Below, in pieces: positions 26,632 through 36,932 of a stretch of 64,000 nucleotides of DNA; the stretch's first letter is position 1; each line of letters begins with the position of its first letter. The notes beneath the pieces are model-generated. The model was not told the origin of the DNA and did not search any database. It saw only the letters and a program-made list of their open reading frames with translations. Source of the stretch: Arcobacter sp. (GTDB lineage: Bacteria; Campylobacterota; Campylobacteria; Campylobacterales; Arcobacteraceae). The stretch is from the NCBI GenBank assembly GCA_003252105.1, contig QKDL01000015.1, positions 1 through 64,000 of the forward strand, given 5' to 3'. Made by a program: the position numbers and the translations under genes.

Positions 26632-27708
26632 TTAGAACCTTTCTAAAATTTCGTAAGCAGTATTTCTTTTTGCTGGGTTTTCACCTACATCACGAATTAA
26701 TTGTATCATCTCATCTTGATTCATACAATTTGTAGCACCAGCAGCAGCAACAACATTTTCTTCCATCATAGTACTTCCTAAGTCGTTTGCCCCAAATTTA
26801 AGAGCCATTTGACCTATGTAACTACCTTGTGTAACCCAAGAACTTTGGATATTTTTAAAATTATCCAAGTAAAGTCTAGCTACAGCTAATAATCTTAAAT
26901 ATCTATTTGAAGATTGAGGTTTTAAATCTGGAATTTCCTCTTTTAGTTTTGTATTTGAACTTTGAAAAGACCACATAATAAAAGCTCTAAATCCATTTGA
27001 TTCATCTTGTAATCTTCTGATTCTATCCCAGTGTTCAATTATCTCTTCATCAGTTTCAACAGTACCAAACATCATAGTTGCTGTTGTTTTCATCCCTATA
27101 GAGTGAGCTAGTTTATGGATCTCTATCCATTCATCTGCATCTATTTTTTTAGGAGCAATTATATCTCTTACTCTATCACTTAAAATCTCAGCACCAGCTC
27201 CAGGAATAGAACTTAAACCCTTTGCTTGTAATCTTTTTAAAACTTCAAGTTTAGAGATTTTAGAAACTTTTGCAATATATGCAATCTCAATTGCAGAAAA
27301 AGAATGCAGGGTGATTTGAGGAAATTTAGTATGAATATGTTCTACCAAATCTTCATAATAATCAATTTTTAATTTTGGATGAACACCACCTTGCATCAAG
27401 ATTTGAGTTCCACCAATTGCTAGTAGTTCTTCTATTTTTTGGTCTATCTCTTCATATGAAAGTACATAAGAATCTTCATCTCTTCCATGTCTATAAAAAG
27501 CACAAAACTTACAGTCAACCCAACAAACATTTGTATAGTTTATATTTCTATCAACTACAAAAGTTGTAATCTTTTCAGGGTGCAGTTTAGCTTTCATCTC
27601 TGAAGCCATTTTTCCTAACTCAACTAAAGAGGCATTTTGTATTAAATCTAATGCCTGTTCATTTGATAATCTTGTATTAATATTCATTTTATCTATTCTT
27701 TTTACCAT
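26632..27708 (-). CDS. mqnC: Dehypoxanthine futalosine cyclase (radical SAM)
   Basis: Third step of the futalosine route to menaquinone, typical of Campylobacterota. The 358-aa protein has the radical SAM cluster motif C62-x3-C66-x2-C69 (CWVDCKFC), the FAFYRHGRDEDSY-type following segment, GGTQILMQGGVHP and GAGAEILSDRVRDII, which are MqnC hallmarks. MqnE is the nearest alternative, but the GGVHP block supports MqnC. It starts 1 base after the bamA stop codon; a second start seven codons downstream (27687) is possible. Confidence 0.93.
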   Translation of the reverse strand: MVKRIDKMNINTRLSNEQALDLIQNASLVELGKMASEMKAKLHPEKITTFVVDRNINYTNVCWVDCKFCAFYRHGRDEDSYVLSYEEIDQKIEELLAIGGTQILMQGGVHPKLKIDYYEDLVEHIHTKFPQITLHSFSAIEIAYIAKVSKISKLEVLKRLQAKGLSSIPGAGAEILSDRVRDIIAPKKIDADEWIEIHKLAHSIGMKTTATMMFGTVETDEEIIEHWDRIRRLQDESNGFRAFIMWSFQSSNTKLKEEIPDLKPQSSNRYLRLLAVARLYLDNFKNIQSSWVTQGSYIGQMALKFGANDLGSTMMEENVVAAAGATNCMNQDEMIQLIRDVGENPAKRNTAYEILERF

Positions 27709-27709
27709 T

Positions 27710-29962
27710 TTAAAAGCTCGTTCCTAAAGAGAATTCAAACGATGAAGTATCATCTGTAGCTTCATCATCTAAAGCTTGTGCAAAAATCAATTGTAATGGT
27801 CCAAATGGAGATATCCATTCAAATAATAGACCTGTACTTGATCTTTGAATATCACTTATATTATCTTCTCCAATCATACCATAATCATAAAATACTCCCC
27901 ATCTCATTTTAGAAGCTTGAGATAGAGGAAAACTTAGTTCAACTGAACTTGCTGCCATTGCTTTATAAGGATCACCTTTTACACCATTTGGATAGTTAGG
28001 AAATGCGTAAGATTTAAATCCTCTAAGAGATTTTACCCCACCTAAATATAGTGAATCACCTTGGTTTATCTGACCATTGTCAACTAAAAATTTTGCTTGA
28101 ACTTTATATCTTAAAATCCAATCTAAATCATATAAACTGTTTAATGAATAAAAGTATTTCAAAGAAGAACTACTTTTGATATATTTTGAATCTCCACCCA
28201 ATCCTGCATACTCTAAAGATGAATAGATTTTAAATCCACTTCTTGGATTATAAAAATCATCAGTATTATCAAAGCTAATATATGGAGTTAAAGAGCTTGT
28301 CGTATAATCAACATCTTCAAATCTTAAATCTTGAGCCGGTACATTAGCGTCATTTTCATCATATGTATATCGTTCTTTTATAAAGTCAAATCTATATCTT
28401 GCACCAACTTTTAGATTTCTAATTAGTTCTCTACCAAAACCAACAGAGAAACCTTTTGTTGATTTGTCTAGTTCATAAATTGAGTTACTAATCTCTATAG
28501 TATCACTATGGATATCAATATCACCATGATATTTACTATCAAATATAGCAGGATTAGCTAATTTAATAGATAAATCTGTTGTATTTTTAGATAAATCAGC
28601 AGATATTCCAAGAGTTAAACCAGAACCAAAGATATTATTATCTTGGATAGAACCTGTTACCATAACTCCATCATAAGAACCATATCCTCCACCTAGAATA
28701 ATATTACCCGTTGGTGTCTCTTTAACCTTTACAATTAAATCCATTTTATCAGTACTAATTCTTTTTTGTTCAATATCTACAGTTTCAAAATAACCAGTTC
28801 TCTTTAGTCTAGAAATTGAATCATTAAAGTCAGTTAAGTTAAATAAATCTCCTGGAGCTAAATATACATTTCTTCTAATTACTCTATCAAGTGTTCTTGA
28901 GTTTCCTGTAATTTTAACATCATTGATAAATACTTTGTCTCCTGGAATTACATTGAAAACAATATCAGCAGTACCATTTTTTTCATCTTTTTTCAAATCA
29001 TAATTGATTTGTGTAAATGCATATCCTAAGTTTGCAATTGTAGTTTTAATATAATCTGCATCTTTTCTAAGTTTTTTAATATTAAAAACTTTATCTTTTG
29101 ATAACATTAGTTCTGGATATAACTCTTTTGCATCAATAATATCAGAGTTTACATATATTATAATATTATTAACTTTATATTGGATACCTTCTTTTATATA
29201 AAAGTCCAAATCTCCTTGATTTGAAGCAAAGTCAACTTCTAAAAATGGATCTTTTACATCTGCATCTAAATATCCATGTTCCCAATAAACTTCTTGTATT
29301 CTTTTACCATCATATTTTAGTTGATCTGCATTTAGTTTACCATCATTTTGAGTAATAAACCAAGAGGCAAACTCCTCTTCTTTGTTTACTATTGCAGGTT
29401 CAAAATTATCTTCATCTAAATTTTCAGCTCCAAAATAATTTACTTTTTTGATGATAATCTCATCACCTTTATTTACATGAAATATTACAGATACTGCGTT
29501 ATCATTAAGTTTTTCTATCTCTACTTCAATTACAGAGTTTATATAACCCTCTTTTTCTAACTCTCTTAATAAAGTCTCTTTTGCTTCATTTACTCTTTTT
29601 TCTGAATACATTACACCTTTTTCTAGTCTTATGTATTTTTTAGTAATTTCAATATCTCTATCTCTACTTTTAAAACCTACAATATCTACATTTGCAATAG
29701 ATGGTTTCTCTTTAAAAATAAACTTTAATGCTCCATCATCAGTTGTTACTTGTATATCTTCAAAATAGTTGTATTTAAAAAATTCTTTAATTGCTTTGTT
29801 TACTTTTTCTGTACTTAAATTCTCACCAACTTTTATATCAACAATATCGTTAGCTATAGATTCGGAAATTTTAGTTAGATTTTCATATTCAATTGAGGTG
29901 ATTTGTTGAGCTTGTAATAAAGAAGCTAGTGTTAATGATAATAAGATACTTTTCTTTTTCAC
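27710..29962 (-). CDS. bamA: Outer membrane protein assembly factor BamA
   Basis: Essential beta-barrel insertase of the outer membrane. The 750-aa protein starts with a Sec signal peptide (MKKKSILLSLTLASLLQA, cut before QQ), then five POTRA domains (about 20-410) and a 16-strand barrel. The conserved barrel signatures are present: GGVKSLRGFKSYAFP (the lid-binding RGF motif) and a terminal Phe (SLGTSF) used for recognition. First gene of bamA-mqnC-M16-gltX-yggT-slt-like on the minus strand. Divergent from tyrA with about 108 bases between. Confidence 0.97.
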   Translation of the reverse strand: MKKKSILLSLTLASLLQAQQITSIEYENLTKISESIANDIVDIKVGENLSTEKVNKAIKEFFKYNYFEDIQVTTDDGALKFIFKEKPSIANVDIVGFKSRDRDIEITKKYIRLEKGVMYSEKRVNEAKETLLRELEKEGYINSVIEVEIEKLNDNAVSVIFHVNKGDEIIIKKVNYFGAENLDEDNFEPAIVNKEEEFASWFITQNDGKLNADQLKYDGKRIQEVYWEHGYLDADVKDPFLEVDFASNQGDLDFYIKEGIQYKVNNIIIYVNSDIIDAKELYPELMLSKDKVFNIKKLRKDADYIKTTIANLGYAFTQINYDLKKDEKNGTADIVFNVIPGDKVFINDVKITGNSRTLDRVIRRNVYLAPGDLFNLTDFNDSISRLKRTGYFETVDIEQKRISTDKMDLIVKVKETPTGNIILGGGYGSYDGVMVTGSIQDNNIFGSGLTLGISADLSKNTTDLSIKLANPAIFDSKYHGDIDIHSDTIEISNSIYELDKSTKGFSVGFGRELIRNLKVGARYRFDFIKERYTYDENDANVPAQDLRFEDVDYTTSSLTPYISFDNTDDFYNPRSGFKIYSSLEYAGLGGDSKYIKSSSSLKYFYSLNSLYDLDWILRYKVQAKFLVDNGQINQGDSLYLGGVKSLRGFKSYAFPNYPNGVKGDPYKAMAASSVELSFPLSQASKMRWGVFYDYGMIGEDNISDIQRSSTGLLFEWISPFGPLQLIFAQALDDEATDDTSSFEFSLGTSF

Positions 29963-30070
29963 AGTTATCCTTAATGTGTTTATAATTGAAAAGAAATAAT
30001 ATATCTAAATAAACTTTATAGGATGGTTAAGATATAATTATATCTTTAAAAATGAAATTAAAGGAATAAT

Positions 30071-30901
30071 TTGAACGTAGGAATTGTTGGTTTAGGGCTT
30101 ATGGGAGGATCTTTAGCCTTAGCTTTAAAAAAATATTTTATAGCAAAAAAAATCTATGGTTATGCAAGAAGTGAAAAATCAAAACAAGAGATATTAGAAT
30201 TAAATTTAGTAGATGAATTAGTAGAATTAGAAACAATTATAAAGAAATGTGATTTGATTATTCTTGCAATTCCTGTTGATAATATCATATCAATTTTACC
30301 TCAGTTTTTAGAGATTAGTGAAAATACCACAATTATGGATTTAGGTTCAACAAAAGAGTTTATTATCCAAAATGTACCAGAAAAAATAAGAAAAAATTTT
30401 ATTGCAGCACATCCAATGACTGGTACAGAAAAAAATGGTCCAAAAGCTTCTATTGATGGTTTATATGAGGGTAAAACTGTAGTTTTATGTAATCTTGAAG
30501 ATAATTCTCAACTTCATGTTGATAGAGCAATTAGAATTTTTCAAGAGATTGGAATGAGAATTGTTCAAATGGATGCACATAATCATGATGTTCATGCTTG
30601 TTATATGTCTCATTTACCACATGCAATCTCTTTTTCTTTGGCAAATACTGTTATGAATCATGAAGATCCAAAATCTATTATAGCACTTGCTGCAGGGGGA
30701 TTTAAAGATATGAGTAGGGTGGCAAAGTCAAGTCCTATTATGTGGAGTGATATTTTTAAACAAAATAGAAAAAATCTATTAGATTCTATAGATTTATTTG
30801 AAAACCAAATGAAAAGAGTAAGACAAATGGTTGAAAATGAAAATTATGATGAATTAAAAGAGTGGATGGAAAAAGCTAATACACTGCATGAGATACTTTA
30901 A
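30071..30901 (+). CDS. tyrA: Prephenate dehydrogenase
   Basis: Oxidises prephenate to 4-hydroxyphenylpyruvate for tyrosine. The 276-aa protein has an N-terminal NAD-binding fold (GIVGLGLMGGSLA), the AHPMTGTEKNGP substrate segment, and the H-x-x-x-H region HACYMSHLPHAIS. No chorismate mutase or ACT domain is attached. The start is TTG, nine bases after AAAGGAAT. A TATAAT box is found upstream (about 30035-30045). It overlaps the convergent folP by 4 bases. Confidence 0.95.
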   Translation: MNVGIVGLGLMGGSLALALKKYFIAKKIYGYARSEKSKQEILELNLVDELVELETIIKKCDLIILAIPVDNIISILPQFLEISENTTIMDLGSTKEFIIQNVPEKIRKNFIAAHPMTGTEKNGPKASIDGLYEGKTVVLCNLEDNSQLHVDRAIRIFQEIGMRIVQMDAHNHDVHACYMSHLPHAISFSLANTVMNHEDPKSIIALAAGGFKDMSRVAKSSPIMWSDIFKQNRKNLLDSIDLFENQMKRVRQMVENENYDELKEWMEKANTLHEIL

Positions 30902-32043
30902 TGTATCTTTGCAGTATTAATTGCTTCATTTAATTTTATAGCTTGAAAATGCTCTTTTACATCGTGACATCTGATGATTGAAGCACCATTTTCGATTGAT
31001 TTTAGATGAATTGCCAAAGTTCCTGGAACTCTTTGTTCTATAGATGATTCAACTACTGCATTTATCATAGATTTTCTACTTGCACCAATTAGAAGTTCAT
31101 ATCCAAAATGTTTAAAATGTTCTAAGTTTTTTAGAAGTGTCAAGTTATGTTCTAAAGTTTTACCAAAACCTATACCTACATCTAAAACTATATCTTCAAC
31201 TCCAAAGCTATGGGCTTTTTTGATTCTTTGTTTAAAAAATTCATCAATCTCTAAGATTACATTTTCATATGCTGGTTCTTTTTGCATATTTTCTGGGTCA
31301 TTTTGCATATGCATGATTACAACTTGGGCATTATACTCTTTTGATAGCTTACAAACTTCATCATTTTCTAGTCCCGTTATGTCATTTACTATTTTAAAAC
31401 CATTATCTAAGGCGTATCTTAAAGGGATTGGTTCATATGAATCTAAAGAAAAATCCACTTTTTCATAAAGTTTTTCTTTTCCAATTAAATCTAGTATTGG
31501 TCTAAGTCTTTCAAGCTCTTCTTTGGGTGGAACTTTTAAACTTCCTGGTCTTGATGAAACCCCACCTAAATCAATGATATCTGCACCATCTTCAATCATT
31601 TGTTCAATTCTTTTGATAGCATCATTACCTTTAAATCTACTATTTTTAAAAAAAGAGTCGTCATTTGCATTTACAATACCCATTATTTTGGTTTTGTATG
31701 ATTTTTGATTTATAAAATTTTTTAATTGTTTTGCAAGTTCTTTTAATCCAAAAGGTTGTGCAAGTTCTTTTCTAGATAAAGTTTCTAAGTGTTTAGTAGT
31801 TCCAACTAAAACTGCATCTACATATTTATCTTTTGCAATTATAACTCCACTAGGTACTGCTAAATCTGCACCGATTGATAGGGCATCTTGTTTTAGTATA
31901 TTTGCTGCACCAACATGTAAATTTTTTATATAAATTGAGTGTAAATCACTTTTTTTTGAAAGAATTGTAGTACCTGTAGTATCACATCCAATCATTTCAT
32001 AAAGTTTTTTAGCTTCATTGTTTGTTATTTTATAAAGTTGCAT
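30898..32043 (-). CDS. folP: Dihydropteroate synthase
   Basis: Joins p-aminobenzoate to hydroxymethyldihydropterin diphosphate in folate synthesis; the sulfonamide target. The 381-aa protein is longer than the E. coli form (282 aa) because of an N-terminal extension of about 110 residues, which the Helicobacter enzyme shares. The core motifs are MGIVNANDDSFFKNSRF (the usual T-P-D-S-F-S region, altered), IIDLGGVSSRPG, and GASRKSMI. The gene follows holB by 2 bases, as in H. pylori. Confidence 0.94.
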   Translation of the reverse strand: MQLYKITNNEAKKLYEMIGCDTTGTTILSKKSDLHSIYIKNLHVGAANILKQDALSIGADLAVPSGVIIAKDKYVDAVLVGTTKHLETLSRKELAQPFGLKELAKQLKNFINQKSYKTKIMGIVNANDDSFFKNSRFKGNDAIKRIEQMIEDGADIIDLGGVSSRPGSLKVPPKEELERLRPILDLIGKEKLYEKVDFSLDSYEPIPLRYALDNGFKIVNDITGLENDEVCKLSKEYNAQVVIMHMQNDPENMQKEPAYENVILEIDEFFKQRIKKAHSFGVEDIVLDVGIGFGKTLEHNLTLLKNLEHFKHFGYELLIGASRKSMINAVVESSIEQRVPGTLAIHLKSIENGASIIRCHDVKEHFQAIKLNEAINTAKIH

Positions 32044-32045
32044 AA

Positions 32046-32678
32046 TTAAATTTTGTTTTTCCTATTTAAAAGGGTTAATAAAAATGTCGTTAAGACATTT
32101 ATTGGTCTAGAGTTTAATTCTAAAAGTCTAATAGATTTTGAAAAGATATCTAACTCTTTTTGAGAAAGTTTGATTTTTTTAGAGTTTAATTTATATAAAG
32201 TTAATTCAATAAACTCTTTTGCTTCATTTTTTGTAATTCTTTGATTATCTTTTAAAAATATATATAAATCTTTTAAATCTAGATTTACAATATCCAAATC
32301 TAAATCTTTTTGTACCTTAGGTGTTTTAATAAACATATGTGGTAATCTTGAAAAGATTGTAGGTAAAATAGCAGATTTAGAGTTTGTAATAATAAAAAAT
32401 ACTATATTTTTAGGTGGTTCTTCTAAAACTTTTAATAATGAATTTTGAGCTTCATTTCTAAAAGTTTTACCACATAAAAAAATATACTTTTCTTCATTTG
32501 ATGATATATAGGCTTCTTTTATAGCTTGATTTGCTTGTGCAAGTAAAAAATCATCTTTTTCACTGTTTCTTATTATTCTGATTTGATGTTTATTATAAAA
32601 TGGTAATAATTTATTTAAAGTATCATCTATATCAGAAACAACTAATATAGAAGATGATTCAATCTTTTTATCAAGCAT
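32046..32678 (-). CDS. holB: DNA polymerase III subunit delta'
   Basis: Clamp-loader subunit. The 210-aa protein is much shorter than E. coli HolB (334 aa), as is normal for Campylobacterota. The recognisable core is FRNEAQNSLLKVLEEPPKNIVFFIITNSK followed by ILPTIFSRL, given here as two separate clamp-loader motifs (the second is the SRC-like sensor). There is no Walker A loop, as expected for delta'. It is tightly packed between hobA (1-base overlap) and folP. Confidence 0.9.
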   Translation of the reverse strand: MLDKKIESSSILVVSDIDDTLNKLLPFYNKHQIRIIRNSEKDDFLLAQANQAIKEAYISSNEEKYIFLCGKTFRNEAQNSLLKVLEEPPKNIVFFIITNSKSAILPTIFSRLPHMFIKTPKVQKDLDLDIVNLDLKDLYIFLKDNQRITKNEAKEFIELTLYKLNSKKIKLSQKELDIFSKSIRLLELNSRPINVLTTFLLTLLNRKNKI

Positions 32679-33229
32679 TAGTGTTCTACGTTAATCTCTG
32701 CAAAAAGTGCAGCACTTAAAGTTTTATTATAAAGTCTAAACATTTGAAGTAATTTCATATCCAAGGCTTCATCATTGTTTTTTAGATTAAATGCATCTTG
32801 TATCTCTTCATCAAATAACCATAAAAAAGAGTTTTTTGAGATTTTTGGTAATGTTGCTTTGGTATCCTGACTTTTTCCTATATACCAAAAACAATAACCA
32901 TTTGGAAAAGAGATATTTAACATATCTCTTATAAAGTTGAAATCCTCATCAGATTTTAAATCTTCTAAATTTTTATAAAAAGATTTAAAATCATAAAAAG
33001 GTAAAAAAGGTCTGTTTAGTTTTTGAGCATTTATATTTGTTAAAATATATTGCAAAAACCAATCTCTGTCATTATCTGTGATAATTAATACAGAACAACC
33101 TTTTTCTAGTATATTTATTATTGATTTAGATGCTAAAGGAACCCATTCAAATTTTTTCTCTTCTAACCAAGGAGAGATAAGTCTATCGTTCCTTATTGTA
33201 TCAACTGTCCAATTTAAAAATTCTTGCAC
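32678..33229 (-). CDS. hobA: DnaA-binding regulator HobA
   Basis: Campylobacterota-specific protein that binds the N-terminal domain of DnaA and helps it assemble at the origin; related in structure to DiaA of E. coli. The 183-aa protein matches HobA in its start (MQEFLNWTVDTIRND), the WVPLASKSIINIL helix and the DNDRDWFLQYIL segment. Its place before holB and folP is the same as in H. pylori (HP1230-HP1232). It follows lysC by 2 bases. This gene is strong evidence for the phylum. Confidence 0.9.
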   Translation of the reverse strand: MQEFLNWTVDTIRNDRLISPWLEEKKFEWVPLASKSIINILEKGCSVLIITDNDRDWFLQYILTNINAQKLNRPFLPFYDFKSFYKNLEDLKSDEDFNFIRDMLNISFPNGYCFWYIGKSQDTKATLPKISKNSFLWLFDEEIQDAFNLKNNDEALDMKLLQMFRLYNKTLSAALFAEINVEH

Positions 33230-33231
33230 TT

Positions 33232-34440
33232 TTATTTATCCAGTTCATATGCATCGTGTAACGCTCTAACAGCTAACTCTGCATATTTTTCTTCAATAAT
33301 CATTGAGATTTTAATTTCACTTGTTGAGATGATTCTTATATTTATATTTTCAGAAGCTAATGCTGTAAATGCTTTTGATGCAACACCTGTATGTGATTTC
33401 ATACCAACACCTACAATTGAAACTTTACAAATTGTTTCATTATAGTCGATATTTTCTGCTTCACTTTTAAACTTTTCCATCACTTTTTTACAAGTTTCCC
33501 AATCTGTAGTTGGAATAGTAAAGTCTAGGTCTGTTTTACCATCAACTCCAACAGTTTGTACAATCATATCAACATTTATATTTGCATCTGCAAGTGCAGT
33601 AAAAATAGCTGAAGCGATACCTGGTCTATCAGTTACCCCATACATCCCAACTCTTACTTGATTTTTATCTAAAGCAATACCACTTACAACTGGTTGTTCC
33701 ATTATATTCTCTTCCTTTGTTATTAAAGTACCTTCAACTTCTGGCGTGAAGCTACTTCTTGATACTAAATTTACATTTAATTTTTTTGCCATCTCTACTG
33801 ATCTATTTTGTAGTACTTTTGCACCTAAACTAGCTAATTCTAACATCTCATCATATGAGATTTTTTCTAGTTTTTTAGCTTTTGGTTCTATTCTAGGATC
33901 TGTAGTATAAATCCCATCAACATCAGTATAAATCTCACAAACATCAGCTTCAATAGCTCCTGCAATTGCAACAGCAGTTAAGTCTGATCCACCTCTACCT
34001 AAAGTTGAAACTCTTCCATCTTCTGCAATACCTTGGAAACCTGCTACAATGATAATATTTCCATCATTTAGTGCATTTTTCATATTTGCTGTGTCAATTG
34101 ATTCAATTCTTGCTTTAGTATGAGCATTGTCTGTTACGATTCCTGCTTGTCTACCACTCATAGAAGTTGCTTTATATCCTTGCGCATTTAATGCAATAGA
34201 TAATAGGGCTGAAGTAACTCTTTCTCCAGAACTAAGTAACATATCCATCTCATTCGCAACAGGAGATTTTGTATAATGCTCTGCGTATTCAATAAGTTTG
34301 TTTGTTTCACCACTCATCGCAGATACAACTGCTATAACATTGTGTCCTTCATCTTTGATTTTTTTTATGATTTCGGCTACATTTTGAATTCTATCAAGGG
34401 TACCTACACTTGTACCACCAAATTTTAAAACTTTTAACAT
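33232..34440 (-). CDS. lysC: Aspartate kinase
   Basis: First step of the lysine, methionine, threonine and diaminopimelate pathway. The 402-aa protein starts with KFGGTSVGT and has GRGGSDLTAVAIAGAI and the YTDVDGIYTTDPRI segment of the kinase domain. Two ACT domains (about 265-400) provide feedback control, with MIVQTVGVDGKTDLDF in the first. Three bases after rppH; second gene of rppH-lysC-hobA-holB-folP. Confidence 0.96.
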   Translation of the reverse strand: MLKVLKFGGTSVGTLDRIQNVAEIIKKIKDEGHNVIAVVSAMSGETNKLIEYAEHYTKSPVANEMDMLLSSGERVTSALLSIALNAQGYKATSMSGRQAGIVTDNAHTKARIESIDTANMKNALNDGNIIIVAGFQGIAEDGRVSTLGRGGSDLTAVAIAGAIEADVCEIYTDVDGIYTTDPRIEPKAKKLEKISYDEMLELASLGAKVLQNRSVEMAKKLNVNLVSRSSFTPEVEGTLITKEENIMEQPVVSGIALDKNQVRVGMYGVTDRPGIASAIFTALADANINVDMIVQTVGVDGKTDLDFTIPTTDWETCKKVMEKFKSEAENIDYNETICKVSIVGVGMKSHTGVASKAFTALASENINIRIISTSEIKISMIIEEKYAELAVRALHDAYELDK

Positions 34441-34443
34441 CTA

Positions 34444-34929
34444 CTAAATATATCCCTCTTTCTTAAAATATTTTAATACTTGTTTATAAACCGTTCTTTT
34501 AAAAAACGTTATATAATCATAAATATTTTTTGTAGGTACAAACTTATATTCACTAAACTCTGGAATATCAGTGTTTATGTTTATTTTTGCACCTTTTTTT
34601 AGTTTAACCAAATAGTATTTTTGTATTTGTCCATCAAATGGATACATCTTTTTTGCAATTGCTGGGGGAAAATCATAACTTACCCACTCAGGATATTCTG
34701 CAATAATTTCTATTTCTCTAGTCCCAATCTCTTCTTCTAGTTCTCTATAAAGTGCTTGATTCGCACTCTCTCCATCATCAATCCCACCTTGTGGAAACTG
34801 CCATGCATTTTCTACATCAGTTCTTGAAGCAATAAAGATTTCACATTTTTCAGGATATTTAGCTGATAATACAATAGCTGCAACATTTGGTCTATAGTTT
34901 TTTTTCTCTTTTTGTTCTTTATCAGTCAT
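34444..34929 (-). CDS. rppH: RNA pyrophosphohydrolase (Nudix)
   Basis: Removes pyrophosphate from 5' ends of mRNA, starting decay. The 161-aa protein carries the Nudix box GGIDDGESANQALYRELEEEIG and the WQFPQGG lead-in typical of RppH/NudH. First gene of the minus-strand run that ends with folP; its start is about 55 bases from the divergent hemW start, so the promoters share a short gap. Confidence 0.93.
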   Translation of the reverse strand: MTDKEQKEKKNYRPNVAAIVLSAKYPEKCEIFIASRTDVENAWQFPQGGIDDGESANQALYRELEEEIGTREIEIIAEYPEWVSYDFPPAIAKKMYPFDGQIQKYYLVKLKKGAKININTDIPEFSEYKFVPTKNIYDYITFFKRTVYKQVLKYFKKEGYI

Positions 34930-34984
34930 AAATAATAATTCCCTTATAATTAGCTGGATATTATAACTAGGTTAGGATTAAAAA

Positions 34985-36046
34985 TTGCTTTTATATATAC
35001 ATATTCCATTTTGTGATAGTAAATGTCACTATTGTGCCTTCAACTCCTATACAGACAGGTTTCATCTAAAAAAAGAGTACATGAATGCTTTAAAAAAACA
35101 GTTAAAATTTGAGCTAAAAAATAGTCTAAAAAATGATTTGATTGAGACTATATTTATTGGAGGAGGAACTCCTAGTACAATAAAAGCTAGTGAGTATGAA
35201 GATGTTTTTGAAATTATAAGGCCATATATGCAAAAAAATATTGAGATTACAACAGAAGCAAACCCAAACTCAGCAACAAAAGATTGGTTAGAACAAATGT
35301 ATAAATTGGGAGTAAATAGGGTTAGTTTTGGTGTACAAAGTTTTAATGATGAAAAATTGAAATTTTTAAATAGGGCACATAGTGCACAAACAGCTAAAAA
35401 AGCTATAAAAAATGCATCTTGTATAGGTTTTAATAGTATTAACTGCGATATAATTTACGGTGTAAGTGGTGATAGCTTTGAATCCTTGAAGATTGATTTT
35501 GATACTGTATTTTCATTACCTGTAACACATTTAAGTGCATATTCACTTACCATAGAAGAGGGGACAAAATTCTTTAATAAATCTAGTGTAAAAATTGATG
35601 ATGAAGAGTTATCATATAAGATTTTTGAATATTTAGAGGATAATGGTTTTAGTCAATATGAGATATCAAATTTTGCAAAATCTAAAGAATATTTTTCAAA
35701 ACACAATTTTGGATACTGGCAACATAAAAATTATCTTGGAGTTGGTGCAGGTGCAGTTGGTTGTGTAGATAATAAAAGGTATTATCCTAAAAAAGGTATT
35801 GAAGAGTATATAAACAATCCAATAGATTATGAAATAGAAGAACTAACAGATGATGATATAAAAGTTGAAAAGATTTTGTTAGGTTTAAGATGTGTAAATG
35901 GTTTTACAAAAAGTTTATTAACTAAAGATGAATTAGAAAGAACAGAATACTTGATAAGTGAAAAAAAACTATATGAATATGATGGAAATGTTGTAAATAA
36001 AAACTTTTTACTTGCAGATGAATTAGCTCTTTATATATTGCAATAA
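34985..36046 (+). CDS. hemW: Radical SAM heme chaperone HemW
   Basis: HemN-like radical SAM protein of 353 aa. It has C10-x3-C14-x2-C17 (FCDSKCHYC) at the very start, GGGTPS, the TTEANPNS strand and GVNRVSFGVQSF. It lacks the long N-terminal region of true coproporphyrinogen dehydrogenase HemN, which favours HemW, thought to bind and transfer heme. The start is TTG with weak ribosome site, chosen because the first Cys motif begins only ten residues in. Confidence 0.88.
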   Translation: MLLYIHIPFCDSKCHYCAFNSYTDRFHLKKEYMNALKKQLKFELKNSLKNDLIETIFIGGGTPSTIKASEYEDVFEIIRPYMQKNIEITTEANPNSATKDWLEQMYKLGVNRVSFGVQSFNDEKLKFLNRAHSAQTAKKAIKNASCIGFNSINCDIIYGVSGDSFESLKIDFDTVFSLPVTHLSAYSLTIEEGTKFFNKSSVKIDDEELSYKIFEYLEDNGFSQYEISNFAKSKEYFSKHNFGYWQHKNYLGVGAGAVGCVDNKRYYPKKGIEEYINNPIDYEIEELTDDDIKVEKILLGLRCVNGFTKSLLTKDELERTEYLISEKKLYEYDGNVVNKNFLLADELALYILQ

Positions 36047-36092
36047 TAAACTTTTTACTATAATATCGCAATTTATTAAGGGTATATATATA

Positions 36093-36920
36093 ATGACAAT
36101 AAAACAAACAGTAAAAAAATATTCAAATAGATTAAAGAATGTAACTCATATACCTTCAAAAGAGATAGAGATTTTAATCATGTATCTTTTAGATAAAAAT
36201 GTGATTTGGTTACATCTAAATTATGAGAGTGAATTTAACAAAGAAAAAGAGTTAGAAAAATTAGTACAAAAAAGGGAAAAAGAGTACCCTTTAGAGTATT
36301 TAACTCAAAATGTATCTTTTTATGGAGAAAAGTTTCATATAAATGAAGGGGTTTTAATACCAAGACCAGAAACTGAAATCTTAATAGAAAAGGTTTTGGA
36401 TGTACAAAATTCTCAAAACTGTATAAATAATGTTTTAGAGATTGGTACAGGTTCAGGTATAATCTCTGTAATGATAGCTTTATTAATAAAAGATGTTAAA
36501 ATCATTGCAGTTGATATAAATGAAAAAGCATTAGCACTTGCTAAGAAAAATGCAATAAAACATGGTGTGGAAGAAAAGATTCAATTTATCCACAGTGATT
36601 TGTTTGAAAATATCAAACAAACAAATTTTGATTTGGTTATCTCAAATCCACCTTATATAGCAAATAATTACAAACTTCCTAAAAATGTTGATTTTGAGCC
36701 ACACAATGCACTTTTTGGTGGAGAAGTTGGTGATGAACTTTTAAAATCGATTATAGATGAATGTTCAAAAAGGGATGTTTCATATTTAATGTGTGAGATG
36801 GGTTATGATCAAAAAGAACCATTGCAAAACTATTTTAAAAGTTTTGAAATAGAAGCTTTAGAGTTCTATAAAGATTATGAAAACTTCGATAGAGGTTTTG
36901 TAGCTAAATTTAAAAAATAA
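36093..36920 (+). CDS. prmC: Peptide chain release factor N5-glutamine methyltransferase
   Basis: Methylates the GGQ glutamine of release factors RF1 and RF2. The 275-aa protein has an N-terminal helical domain (1-75), the IPRPETEIL motif, the SAM-binding EIGTGSGIISV and the catalytic NPPY at residues 185-188. It follows hemW after 46 bases and is 12 bases before the M3 peptidase, so it leads a small operon. Confidence 0.95.
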   Translation: MTIKQTVKKYSNRLKNVTHIPSKEIEILIMYLLDKNVIWLHLNYESEFNKEKELEKLVQKREKEYPLEYLTQNVSFYGEKFHINEGVLIPRPETEILIEKVLDVQNSQNCINNVLEIGTGSGIISVMIALLIKDVKIIAVDINEKALALAKKNAIKHGVEEKIQFIHSDLFENIKQTNFDLVISNPPYIANNYKLPKNVDFEPHNALFGGEVGDELLKSIIDECSKRDVSYLMCEMGYDQKEPLQNYFKSFEIEALEFYKDYENFDRGFVAKFKK

Positions 36921-36932
36921 AAGGAGTAATAA